Shown in pieces: positions 1-7,451 of a DNA stretch of 64,000 nt; position 1 is the first letter of the stretch, and each line of letters starts with the position of its first letter. This DNA comes from Sva-07 sp963728195. Its GTDB lineage: Bacteria > Actinomycetota > Acidimicrobiia > Acidimicrobiales > Ilumatobacteraceae. Both the position numbers and the translations under genes were made by a program. The stretch spans positions 61,502-125,501 of the forward strand of contig CAVSIX010000015.1 in the NCBI GenBank assembly GCA_963728195.1. The letters run 5' to 3'. Under the pieces are notes generated by a model. That model saw only the letters and a program-made list of their open reading frames with translations. It had not been told where the DNA came from and did no database searches.

Positions 1-218
1 CTGCCGTCGTCGAGGCCCTGCGGCTCGGGCGGCGTGGGAGGCACGACGAGCGAGCCATGGGTCCACGCGACATCGGCGAGTCGACGCTCGTACTTCGGGC
101 AGCTCTCCGGACAACGCCACGGAGCGTCGGGAGCGAGATCGAGATTGCACTTGCGAACCGTGTCGCCGTTGGGATACGTGCGACTCTCGAAGTTCTTGCA
201 CTCGATCTTCATCGGCAT
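1..218 (-). CDS. Conserved cysteine-rich hypothetical protein, C-terminus beyond window
   Basis: The reading frame is open from an ATG at 218 to the window edge, so only the N-terminal 72 residues are visible. The start region reads MPMKIECKNF. Four cysteines occur in the first 42 residues, the last two in the context WRCPESCPKYERR, which suggests a small metal-binding or disulfide-containing head. The visible end is proline-rich. A TAGAAT hexamer ends 7 nt before the ATG, which supports this start and a leaderless message. The sequence looks like a conserved actinobacterial hypothetical protein; I cannot assign a function. The frame is not a shadow, since no other gene occupies the region. 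Confidence 0.6.
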   Translation of the reverse strand, partial: MPMKIECKNFESRTYPNGDTVRKCNLDLAPDAPWRCPESCPKYERRLADVAWTHGSLVVPPTPPEPQGLDDG

Positions 219-225
219 CACGTCG

Positions 226-231
226 ATTCTA
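226..231 (-). promoter_or_regulatory. -10 element (TAGAAT) for the partial gene at 1-218
   Basis: TAGAAT on the minus strand, 7 nt before the ATG at 218, so transcription would begin at or next to the start codon. Confidence 0.5.
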
Positions 232-306
232 CGCGAGCAGGTCCGACACCCGCCGTGCAGGGCGAGGTTTGGTCTTCGCGATGAAGTGACACACCAAGGG
301 GCGGCG

Positions 307-335
307 TTTACATGCGACGTCGCAGATATTACAAT
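307..335 (+). promoter_or_regulatory. Sigma70-like promoter, TTTACA-N17-TACAAT
   Basis: TTTACA at 307-312 and TACAAT at 330-335 are separated by 17 nt, close to the housekeeping consensus. The pair lies 84 nt upstream of the ATG at 419, and an AGGAG Shine-Dalgarno sequence at 406-410 precedes that ATG. This is a conventional leadered promoter, unlike the start-proximal -10 elements elsewhere in the window. Confidence 0.55.
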
Positions 336-418
336 TGCATGACGACGACCCGACGGGAGTCGATTCGTCGGCACAGAGCCCATCCGTGAATTCCCGAAAT
401 CACACAGGAGCAACCGCC

Positions 419-1457
419 ATGTCCGACACCACCGCCACACCCGAGAGCACCGACACCGAGCTCACACCCAACGACCGCCGCGCCCTGCTGCGCAAGATCG
501 CCATCGGTGGTGCGGGAGCCGCCGCCGGCGCCGTCATGCTCAGCAACGGTCGAGCTTCGGCCGCCGACGGTGCGAACCTGGTTCTCGGCATCCGCCGCGG
601 CCAACGAAGCCGACAACTCCGACGTTCCTGGTGTACGACGACGCCTCTGCCGCACTGACCGAGTCGAGCTTGCTCAGCGTCGGCGAAGACAAGCCCAACG
701 CGACCGACGGCAACAACGTCTATCCGGCTGCGGTTGGCGGCTACGGCAAGGGCGATGATCCCGAGCGGACTGCACGGCTCGACGATCAATCCTGCGGGCT
801 TCGGCGCAGTCGCAGCCAACCTGGCCGCCAACCCAGACGGAAGCACAGCAGCGACGACGAAGGCACTCGCCATCGCCTCGACCGGCGCCCACGTCTTCTT
901 CCTTCCGGGAGCCAAGGCCGGTCCGGCCAACGGCACCCACGCTGCCGGTGAGCTGTACGTCGACGCCGACGGCACGCTGTGGTTCACCGTGCCGACCGCG
1001 ACGGCCGGAGAGGTGCGCTTCGTCAAGCTGGCGGGGACGCCGGCTGCCGGTTCGTACCATCCGATCGACCCGCAGCGCGCGTACGACTCACGTCAGCCGA
1101 ACTATCCCGCAGCGTTGAAGGGCAAGATGGCACCGAGCACCGAGCCGCGTGATCAGCGTCGCCGACGGCCACAGCGAGAACGGCACGGTCACCAACGCCG
1201 ACGCAGTCCCCGCAGGTGCCACGGCGGTTCAGATCAACCTCACCGCAGCCGCCATGACGGGACCGAACTTCCTGTCGGTGACGGCCGGTGACGTGACCAC
1301 GACGGAGACGTCGGTACTCAACTGGAGCAACGGCGACATCCAGATCGCCAACGCGATCACGGTGCCGATCGCTGCCGACCGCACGATCCGGGTGTACTGC
1401 GGCAACCAGACCGGCAGCACCGACGTCATCGTCGACGTGTTCGGCTACTACCTCTGA
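419..1457 (+). pseudogene. Tat-exported surface protein, interrupted by four frameshifts
   Basis: The start (MSDTT..., SD AGGAG at 406-410) leads into a Tat-like signal: two arginines (NDRRALLRK), a hydrophobic GGAGAAAGAVML stretch and an ASA cleavage site. The product can only be followed by changing frame four times, near 590, 628, 752 and 1148. The pieces join as ...LVLG / SAAANEADNS / FLVYDDASAALTES / IPSGLHGSTINPAGFG / VISVADGHSENG..., ending DVIVDVFGYYL and TGA at 1457. The last ~130 residues (YDSRQP ... VFGYY) match the repeat module of the arylsulfotransferase-like protein at 58541-61261. Secreted and probably cell-surface. Frameshift clustering in one gene suggests either real decay or local sequence error. 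Confidence 0.75.
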
Positions 1458-1480
1458 CATCCACCATCGAACGCTGTGCT

Positions 1481-1511
1481 GTTACGCCGGGGGTCTGACC
1501 CCTGGCGTAAC
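1481..1511. repeat. 31-bp palindrome, family A, copy 1
   Basis: Outer arms GTTACGCC and GGCGTAAC with a GGGGTCTGACCCC core. It lies between the convergent 3' ends at 1457 and 1514 and could act as a bidirectional terminator. Confidence 0.85.
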
Positions 1512-1513
1512 GG

Positions 1514-1813
1514 TCAGGCTGCGTCGTCGGCGAGGTCGACGAGATCGGGGACGTCGTCGCCACCGACACCGACGTGCACGTCGACCTCGATGAAGATGCA
1601 CTCACCCGGGCACAGTTCCGCGGCGTGGATCGCGTCGCCGACGTTGCGCTCGCTGACCCAGGCCAAGCTCCCCGATCCACCCGGATCGTTGAGCACCTCG
1701 CCACCCTCGGCGACATAGGCGATGCCGTCCTCGAGCTGCACGAACACGTCGGGACAGTGGTCGACGCACAGTCCATCGCCGGTGCAGAGGTCCTGGTCGA
1801 TCCACACTCGCAT
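1514..1813 (-). CDS. Ferredoxin, [4Fe-4S] or [3Fe-4S], Asp-ligand type
   Basis: 99 residues starting MRVWIDQDLC. The cluster motif is C10-x2-D13-x2-C16-x3-C20-P with a distal CP (AELCPGEC), i.e. the usual CxxCxxCxxxCP with the second cysteine replaced by Asp. Known single-cluster ferredoxins with this pattern (Pyrococcus type) hold [4Fe-4S] with an Asp ligand or convert to [3Fe-4S]; actinobacterial P450 ferredoxins are related. The acidic C-terminal tail (VDLADD) is typical. It would be a soluble electron carrier, but no cytochrome P450 or reductase is adjacent. The neighbour at 1856 is divergent with a 42-nt gap. Confidence 0.85.
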   Translation of the reverse strand: MRVWIDQDLCTGDGLCVDHCPDVFVQLEDGIAYVAEGGEVLNDPGGSGSLAWVSERNVGDAIHAAELCPGECIFIEVDVHVGVGGDDVPDLVDLADDAA

Positions 1814-1855
1814 GGTGACCGAACGGTACCGCTGGCTGTCTACATTGGCTCGACC

Positions 1856-3958
1856 GTGAGCGAACAAGCCGATCAGACATCCGACACACCGGCCACCACG
1901 ACACCGGCCGCCGCACCGACCGCCGACGTCGATGCACCGGTCGCACCCCGTCGACCGCACACCTGGCACCGCCCGACCGGCGACGTCGACGACCCGTATG
2001 CGTGGATGCGCGACGTCGACGACCCCGACCTGCTCGCCCATCTCCGAGCGGAGAACGACGCCGCCGAGCGGTTTTTCGCACCGCACGCGGACACGATCGA
2101 GCAGATCTTCGGCGAGATCCGGTCGCGGGTGCAGGAGACCGACCTGTCGACACCGGTCGAGTTCGGTCCGTGGTGGTACGTCACCTCGACCGTCGAGGGG
2201 ATGAGCTACCCGGTCCATCACCGCGGCCCGAGCGCTGAACTCGCGACCCGTGACGTCCTGCTCGACGAGAACGTCGAGTCGGAGGGCCACGAGTTCTTCG
2301 ACCTCGGAGCGTTCGACGTGTCGATGGATCACCACCTCGTGGCCTGGTCGACCGACACCGCAGGCGACGAGCACTACACGCTGCGCTTGCGTGACCTCAC
2401 GACCGGCATCGACCTCGACGACCGGATCGAGGACACGTCCAACGCCGGTGTCGCCTGGTCACGCGACGGACAATGGGTGTTCTACGTGACCCCCGACGAA
2501 CAGGAACGGCCGTCGACCGTGTGGCGCCACCGGCTCGGCACACCGCACTCCGACGACGTGTGCGTGTTCGAGGAGACCGACGAACGGTTCTTCGTCGGCA
2601 TCGGTTCGACCAGATCAGAGGCGTGGATCGTGATCCACTCCGCCAGCCGCACGAGCGCCGACGCCCGGATCGTGTCCACCGACCGGCCCACCGACGAACC
2701 GGTCGTGGTGATGCCACGCCGCGACGACGTCGAGTACGGAATCGACCACTGGGGCGACTCGTTCGTCATGCACACCAACGACGGCGCCGTCGACTTCCGG
2801 TTGCTCATCGCCGACGACGACGCCGACACGAGCGACCCGGCCGCGTGGAGCGAGCTGGTCGGGCACCAGCTGGGGCGTCGCATCAGTTCGGTCGACGCAT
2901 TCGCCGACCACCTCGTCATCCACGAATGGGTCGATGCCCAGCCACGCCTGCGCATCCTGTTCCGTGACCGCAGCGAGCGAACCGTCGACCTCGGCGCCGA
3001 GCCGCACGACGTGGAGCCCGCCGCCAATCCGCAGTGGGCGACCGATCTGATCCGCTTCAGCGTCCAGTCGCTCACGATGCCGACGTCGCTGTACGACGAA
3101 CACGTGGCGACCGGCGAACGGACGCTGCTGCGACGGATCCCAACACCCAACGTCGACCTCGAGGCGTACACCGCGCAGCGGGTGTGGGCCACCGCCGACG
3201 ACGGCATCCGCGTGCCGATCGACATCGTGCGACGGAGCGACACCGCGTTGGACGGCACGGCACCAGGAGTCCTCTACGGATACGGCGCGTACGAGGCGTC
3301 GCTGCCGCCGTGGTTCTCGGTGGCGAGGTTGTCGTTGCTCGATCGTGGCTACGTCTGGGCACTCGCCCACCCGCGCGGCGGCGGCGAGTTGGGCCGCAAC
3401 TGGTATCTCGACGGCAAGCTCCTCGCGAAGGCGAACACGTTCAGCGACATGATCGCCTGCGGTGAACACCTCATCCAGAGCGGCGTGGTCGCTCGTGAGC
3501 GCCTGGCGATCCGCGGCGGGTCTGCCGGCGGGCTGCTCGTCGCTGCGTGCATGACGAAGCGGCCCGACCTGTTCGCCAGTGTCGTCGCCGAGGTCCCCTT
3601 CGTCGACGTCGTCAACACGATGAGCGACCCGACACTGCCGCTCACCGTCACCGAATGGGAGGAGTGGGGCGACCCGCGAAGCGAGCCCTACGCGTCGTGC
3701 ATCCTCGCGTACTCGCCCTACGACAACACCGTGGCCGCCGACTATCCGGCGATCTACGCCACCGCCGGCCTGAACGACCCGCGGGTCAGCGTCCACGAGC
3801 CGGCCAAGTGGATCGCCCGACTGCGTGACGTGTCGACCGGCACGGCGCCGATCGTGCTGCGCACCGAACTCGGAGCGGGCCACGGTGGTCCGACTGGCCG
3901 CTACGACGCCTGGCGCGACGAAGCGCGCACGCTCGCGTTCCTCCTCGCCACCACCTGA
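1856..3958 (+). CDS. Prolyl oligopeptidase family serine peptidase (oligopeptidase B-like, S9A)
   Basis: 700 residues from a GTG at 1856; the open frame upstream overlaps the divergent ferredoxin and is not used. The N-terminal ~75-400 region is the beta-propeller (WMRDVDDPDL, then repeated WSRDGQWVFYVT-like blades). The C-terminal alpha/beta hydrolase domain carries the catalytic triad: Ser556 in GGSAGG, Asp641 in LNDPR and His676 in GAGHGG. Length and the HPRGGGELGR motif match oligopeptidase B, which cleaves after basic residues in short peptides in the cytoplasm. There is no signal peptide; the first 35 residues are Thr/Ala-rich and probably disordered. Specificity is inferred. Confidence 0.92.
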   Translation: MSEQADQTSDTPATTTPAAAPTADVDAPVAPRRPHTWHRPTGDVDDPYAWMRDVDDPDLLAHLRAENDAAERFFAPHADTIEQIFGEIRSRVQETDLSTPVEFGPWWYVTSTVEGMSYPVHHRGPSAELATRDVLLDENVESEGHEFFDLGAFDVSMDHHLVAWSTDTAGDEHYTLRLRDLTTGIDLDDRIEDTSNAGVAWSRDGQWVFYVTPDEQERPSTVWRHRLGTPHSDDVCVFEETDERFFVGIGSTRSEAWIVIHSASRTSADARIVSTDRPTDEPVVVMPRRDDVEYGIDHWGDSFVMHTNDGAVDFRLLIADDDADTSDPAAWSELVGHQLGRRISSVDAFADHLVIHEWVDAQPRLRILFRDRSERTVDLGAEPHDVEPAANPQWATDLIRFSVQSLTMPTSLYDEHVATGERTLLRRIPTPNVDLEAYTAQRVWATADDGIRVPIDIVRRSDTALDGTAPGVLYGYGAYEASLPPWFSVARLSLLDRGYVWALAHPRGGGELGRNWYLDGKLLAKANTFSDMIACGEHLIQSGVVARERLAIRGGSAGGLLVAACMTKRPDLFASVVAEVPFVDVVNTMSDPTLPLTVTEWEEWGDPRSEPYASCILAYSPYDNTVAADYPAIYATAGLNDPRVSVHEPAKWIARLRDVSTGTAPIVLRTELGAGHGGPTGRYDAWRDEARTLAFLLATT

Positions 3959-3970
3959 CTCGCTGCTGGC

Positions 3971-4351
3971 TCAGGCGAACAGCGCGACGACGCCGAGCGC
4001 CATGAAGCCGACGTTGCGTGCGACGTGTCCCCATCCGAGCGGCCGAGCGGACCACGTGCCGAAGCACGCGCACGGTGGGTGCCGACCCTCCGCCAGGCGG
4101 CGCACGATCAAGACGGTGAACGCCACCAGCACGGCCAGTGCGATCGCCGCTGCCGCCACCGGTGCCAGCTGCACGACCAACACCGCACCGAGCACGATCT
4201 CGATCCACGGCAGCACCGGCACGACGGCGGCGGGTGCGCCGAGCGATCGAGCTTGTGCTGGCCACTGCGGTCCGGCGGCGACCTTCGATCCACCGGAGAG
4301 GACGAACACGAGTCCGAGCAGGATCGACGCCCCCACCCCGGCGGCGGCCAT
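3971..4351 (-). CDS. MauE/DoxX-type four-helix membrane protein
   Basis: 126 residues with four hydrophobic segments (about 5-25, 40-60, 62-80 and 105-125) and a CACFG motif between the third and fourth. This is the pattern of the MauE family, whose founder is required for methylamine dehydrogenase maturation through disulfide handling. The GGSKV motif after helix 1 is also family-typical. The gene lies 4 nt after the metallo-beta-lactamase-fold gene in the same direction and is probably co-transcribed with it. A role in disulfide or redox metabolism at the membrane is inferred from family membership only. Confidence 0.7.
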   Translation of the reverse strand: MAAAGVGASILLGLVFVLSGGSKVAAGPQWPAQARSLGAPAAVVPVLPWIEIVLGAVLVVQLAPVAAAAIALAVLVAFTVLIVRRLAEGRHPPCACFGTWSARPLGWGHVARNVGFMALGVVALFA

Positions 4352-4355
4352 GCGT

Positions 4356-5189
4356 TCAGACCGTGATCGTCATGCGCTCGCGCGCCGCGAACGCCTCGAC
4401 CCCGAGTTTCGCCGCACAGTCGATCACCGGAGCGAGGATGGCGTCGAGTTCGTCGTCGTCGTGAGCCGGATCGTGATGGAACAACGCAAGCCGCTTCACG
4501 CCCGCCGTCGCAGCGAGCCACACGGCGTAATCGGGCGTGCAGTGCCCCCAGTCGCGCTTCGTCGTGAACTCCTCGGGCGTGTACTGCGCATCGTGGATCA
4601 GCAGATCGGCGCCCTCGCACAGCTCGATTGCTCCGGGCCACGCGGAGTGCGAGCCGTCGGTCGGCATCTGGTGGTCGCTCATGTACACGACCGACCGGCC
4701 CTCGTACTCGACCCGGTAGCCGACCGTGTGGCCCACGTGCGGGATCAGCCGCGACATGACCGTCACGTCGCCGAACGTGAACTCGTCGTCGCCGACTTCG
4801 TGGATGTCGACCATGCCGGGGAACATCGAGAAGTGGATGGGGAACAGCGGCGGCTTGATCGTGTCGGCGAACACGTCGGCGACGGTGATGTCACCGGGCT
4901 GTTCGGGCGCATAGATCGTCACGTTGGCGCCCGGACGCAGGAACGGCTTGAAGAACGGCAGACCCTGGATGTGATCCCAGTGCAGGTGGCTCAGCAGGCA
5001 GGTCCCACGGAACGGCTCGTCGGCGGGTTGCGTGAGCCCGAAGTACCGAAGGCCGGTACCGAGATCGAACAGGATCGGATCGTGGCCGGGCACGTCGAGC
5101 GACACACACGACGTGTTGCCGCCGTAGCGGGCGATCTCGTGGCCGTGACAGGGCGTCGAACCACGGACGCCGTGAAACGTCAACTGCAT
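4356..5189 (-). CDS. MBL-fold metallo-hydrolase
   Basis: 277 residues from the ATG at 5189 (MQLTFHGVRGSTP, the usual family start). The metal site is HLHWDH (HxHxDH), with later histidines in IPHVGHT, an Asp in MSDHQMP and a terminal FHHDPAHDD segment. HGxRGSTP plus RYGGNTSC at the N-terminus is characteristic of the subgroup near cyclic phosphodiesterases and RNase Z. An in-frame ATG at 5240 would add 17 residues and has AAGG 5 nt before it, so the longer form is possible. Substrate unknown. It is the first gene of a two-gene operon with the MauE-like protein. Confidence 0.85.
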   Translation of the reverse strand: MQLTFHGVRGSTPCHGHEIARYGGNTSCVSLDVPGHDPILFDLGTGLRYFGLTQPADEPFRGTCLLSHLHWDHIQGLPFFKPFLRPGANVTIYAPEQPGDITVADVFADTIKPPLFPIHFSMFPGMVDIHEVGDDEFTFGDVTVMSRLIPHVGHTVGYRVEYEGRSVVYMSDHQMPTDGSHSAWPGAIELCEGADLLIHDAQYTPEEFTTKRDWGHCTPDYAVWLAATAGVKRLALFHHDPAHDDDELDAILAPVIDCAAKLGVEAFAARERMTITV

Positions 5190-5344
5190 ACCGTCTACTG
5201 CGGCATCTGCGTCTGTTGTGCCCCCGATGAGACGAACCATAGAGCCTTTTTCGAACGTCGACACAACTCGTGCTGCGTGACGGGCGTCGCCGGCCGCAAA
5301 CGGCATTCGCCCTGTCAAGTGATCTCCGCCGTCGAGCCGATTGC

Positions 5345-5350
5345 TACCGT
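5345..5350 (+). promoter_or_regulatory. -10 element (TACCGT) for 5358
   Basis: TACCGT lies 7 nt before the ATG at 5358. Its position predicts a leaderless transcript covering the thioredoxin-fused gene and the UGSC selenoprotein. Confidence 0.5.
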
Positions 5351-5357
5351 CGCGCCC

Positions 5358-6809
5358 ATGCCGTCTCGGACCGATCCCCCTGCACTTCCCGACGGGATCG
5401 TCGTGGTCGTGAAGGAGGAGTGCGCCACCTGCCACTCGATCAAGTCGGTGCTCCTCCAACTCGACGATTCCGTACCGCTGACCGTCTACACCCAGGACGA
5501 CCCCCGATTCCCCGAGACCCCCACGCCGATCCACGACGCCGACCTCGCCGTGAGTTGGCACCACCAGATCGAGACCGTGCCGACGGTGATCCGCGTCGTC
5601 GGCGGAGTCGAGGCGGAACGCACGGTCGGCTGGAGCCGCAGCGAATGGGAACGCGTGACCGGGATCGACGGCCTGGGTCCCGATCTCCCAGCGATGCGAC
5701 CGGGCTGCGGTTCGATGAGCGTCGACCCCGATCTCGTCGACGAACTGAATGTCCGCTTCGGGGCCACGACGCTCTCGTCGCGCCGCATCGGCGTCGCCGA
5801 CGCCGAGGACGAGATCGAGATGATGTTCACCCGGGGGTGGACCGATGGGCTGCCGGTCGTGCCGCCGACCGAAGCGCGCGTGATGCGCATGTTGACCGGG
5901 ACGACGCGTGCTCCGGCCGATGTGGTGGCGACCGTGCCGCCCGATCTCGTCGACGTCACCGTCGAGAAGGTGGCGATCGCTGCGGTGATGGCGGGATGCC
6001 TGCCCGAGTACCTGCCCTGGGTGCTCACGGCGGTGCAAGCGGCGTGCACCGACGAATTCAACATGCACGGGCTGCTCGCCACGACGATGCCGGTCGGTCC
6101 GGTCATCGTGTGCAGCGGGCCCGGCACGCGAGCGATCGGCATGAACTGCGGCGGCAACGCGCTCGGTCAGGGCAACCGGGCGAACTCCACCATCGGGCGC
6201 GCCCTGCAGTTGGTCGTGCGCAACGTCGGCGGTGGTCGACCGGGTGAGGTCGACCGTGCCACCCACGGCACCCCCGGCAAGATCGGGTTCTGCTTCGCCG
6301 AGAACGACGCCGAGTCGCCGTACGGAACACTCGCCGTCGAGCACGGCATCGAGCCCGGCGTGGACGCGCTGACGTTGTTCGCCGGCGAGGGGACCCGCTG
6401 CGTCGTCGATCAGTTGTCACGCGAACCCGACTCGCTCGCCCGGTCGCTCGCTGCGAGTCTGCAGGCGATGCACCATCCCAAGCTGATCCTCGGGTTCGAT
6501 GCGATCCTCGTGATGGGCCCCGAACACGCCCGGGTCTTCGCTGACGCCGGGTGGGATCGCGAACGGATCGTGGCCGGGATCTCCGAACACCTGAACCGTC
6601 CGGGCGCGGAGCTGGTGCGCGGCGCCGGCGGCATGGCCGAGGGCCTACCCGCCGGGTTCGCCGACGCCGAGGCGCTGCCGAAGTTCCGACCCGGCGGGCT
6701 GATGCTCGCGTTCGCCGGCAGCGGAACCGGCCTGTTCTCGGAGATCATCGGTGGCTGGGCGAACGGCGATGTCGGCTCGAAGCCGGTCACGCGCGCCGTG
6801 ACATACTGA
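5358..6809 (+). CDS. Thioredoxin-domain protein fused to a UGSC-partner domain
   Basis: 483 residues. Residues ~1-110 form a thioredoxin/glutaredoxin-like domain with the redox motif C-A-T-C in VVVKEECATCHSI, a cis-Pro-like TVP and a VVGGVEAE edge. The remaining ~330 residues (MFTRGWTDGLPVVPPTE, AVMAGCLPEYLPWV, NCGGNALGQGNRANSTIG, RNVGGGRPG, PGKIGFCFAEN) match the large conserved protein usually encoded next to UGSC selenoproteins; its biochemical function is not known to me. Conserved Cys and Gly/Asn-rich loops suggest a thiol-linked enzyme. The next gene starts 6 nt downstream, so the two are almost certainly one operon and probably one redox system. Confidence 0.75.
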   Translation: MPSRTDPPALPDGIVVVVKEECATCHSIKSVLLQLDDSVPLTVYTQDDPRFPETPTPIHDADLAVSWHHQIETVPTVIRVVGGVEAERTVGWSRSEWERVTGIDGLGPDLPAMRPGCGSMSVDPDLVDELNVRFGATTLSSRRIGVADAEDEIEMMFTRGWTDGLPVVPPTEARVMRMLTGTTRAPADVVATVPPDLVDVTVEKVAIAAVMAGCLPEYLPWVLTAVQAACTDEFNMHGLLATTMPVGPVIVCSGPGTRAIGMNCGGNALGQGNRANSTIGRALQLVVRNVGGGRPGEVDRATHGTPGKIGFCFAENDAESPYGTLAVEHGIEPGVDALTLFAGEGTRCVVDQLSREPDSLARSLAASLQAMHHPKLILGFDAILVMGPEHARVFADAGWDRERIVAGISEHLNRPGAELVRGAGGMAEGLPAGFADAEALPKFRPGGLMLAFAGSGTGLFSEIIGGWANGDVGSKPVTRAVTY

Positions 6810-6815
6810 CGGGTC

Positions 6816-7343
6816 ATGAGCGCCCGCACGATCCTCGATCCGACCAGCGAGCGGACGGTCGGCGAACGCGAGCGGCTGCAACGTCCGGCGACGCTCGCCG
6901 GGCTGACCGTCGGGCTGCTCGACATCTCCAAGCCGCGCGGCGACGTGTTCCTCGACCGGCTCGAGGAGCGGCTCACCGGCGTCGGCGCGACCGTCAACCG
7001 CTACCGCAAGCCGACGTTCACGAAGCCGGCTCCCGTCGACCTGCGCCACCGGATCTCCGTCGAGTGCCAGGTCGTGATCGAGGCCCTCGCCGATTGAGGC
7101 AGTTGCACGTCGTGCAGTGTGCACGACATCAGCGATCTGGAACTGCGGGGCGTCCCGGGCGTGTTCGTGGCGTCCGAGGGGTTCGTCGACGCCGCCGTCG
7201 CCCAATCGACGTCGCTCGGTTTCCCGTCGGTGGCCCGGGTGTTCACCCCGCACCCGATCCAGGACCGCACCGACGACGAGATGGTCGCCTACGCCGACGC
7301 CGCCTTCGACGAGATCGTGTCAACGATCACGTCCGTGGACTGA
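6816..7343 (+). CDS. UGSC family selenoprotein (in-frame TGA at 7095-7097 read as Sec)
   Basis: 175 residues if the TGA at 7095-7097 encodes selenocysteine. The frame reads VVIEALAD-Sec-GSCTSCSVHDISDLELRG, exactly the U-G-S-C signature that names this family. The segments before (KPRGDVFLDRL, YRKPTFTKPAPVDLRHRIS) and after (GVPGVFVASEGFVDAA, LGFPSVARVFTPHPIQ) the TGA are both family-conserved and in the same frame. A 7-bp hairpin at 7109-7127 supplies the SECIS element. Read as a stop, the product would end at 93 residues just before the active site. The gene follows the thioredoxin-fused partner by 6 nt. The enzymatic role is unassigned; redox chemistry at Sec is inferred. Confidence 0.85.
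7095..7127 (+). promoter_or_regulatory. Selenocysteine TGA and bacterial SECIS hairpin (UGSC gene)
   Basis: TGA at 7095-7097, then 11 nt, then stem GTCGTGC (7109-7115), loop AGTGT (7116-7120) and stem GCACGAC (7121-7127), a perfect 7-bp pairing. The loop starts 18 nt after the TGA with G in its second position, as bacterial SECIS elements require. A lower stem GCAGTT (7099-7104) with AACTGC (7141-7146) is also possible. Confidence 0.8.
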
Positions 7344-7349
7344 CCCCGC

Positions 7350-7380
7350 TGCCACGCCGTGCCGGGTCAAACGTGACAGT
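7350..7380. repeat. 31-bp palindrome, family C, copy 1
   Basis: Arms CTGCCACGCCGTG and CACGTTTGACC-type (read on the opposite strand) flank a CCGGGTC core. It shares the 31-bp length and pattern with copies at 37882 and 49992, and follows the stop of the UGSC gene. Confidence 0.7.
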
Positions 7381-7427
7381 TCGACCGTGACAGTTCGACC
7401 GTGACAGTTCGACCGTGACAGTTCGAG
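7374..7427. repeat. 14-bp tandem repeat, four units
   Basis: GTGACAGTTCGACC begins at 7374, 7388 and 7402 without change, and a fourth unit at 7416 diverges after GTGACAGTTCGA. The first unit overlaps the end of the family C palindrome, so the array looks like expansion of a palindrome arm. It lies in the convergent gap before 7452. Confidence 0.85.
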
Positions 7428-7451
7428 CCCGACAGCTCAGCCGAGGGCAGC

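Noticed and set aside
419..1457. Programmed frameshifting or Sec readthrough in the surface protein gene
   Set aside because: Four separate shifts of different sense are needed, without slippery sequences or recoding structures. Decay or sequence error explains it better.
3825..5357. Upstream extension of the thioredoxin-fused gene through the MauE and MBL genes
   Set aside because: The extension is antisense to two recognisable genes. The ATG at 5358 has a -10 element at the right distance and begins the domain.
7374..7427. Possible CRISPR array
   Set aside because: Units are directly adjacent 14-mers with no spacers and no cas genes nearby.
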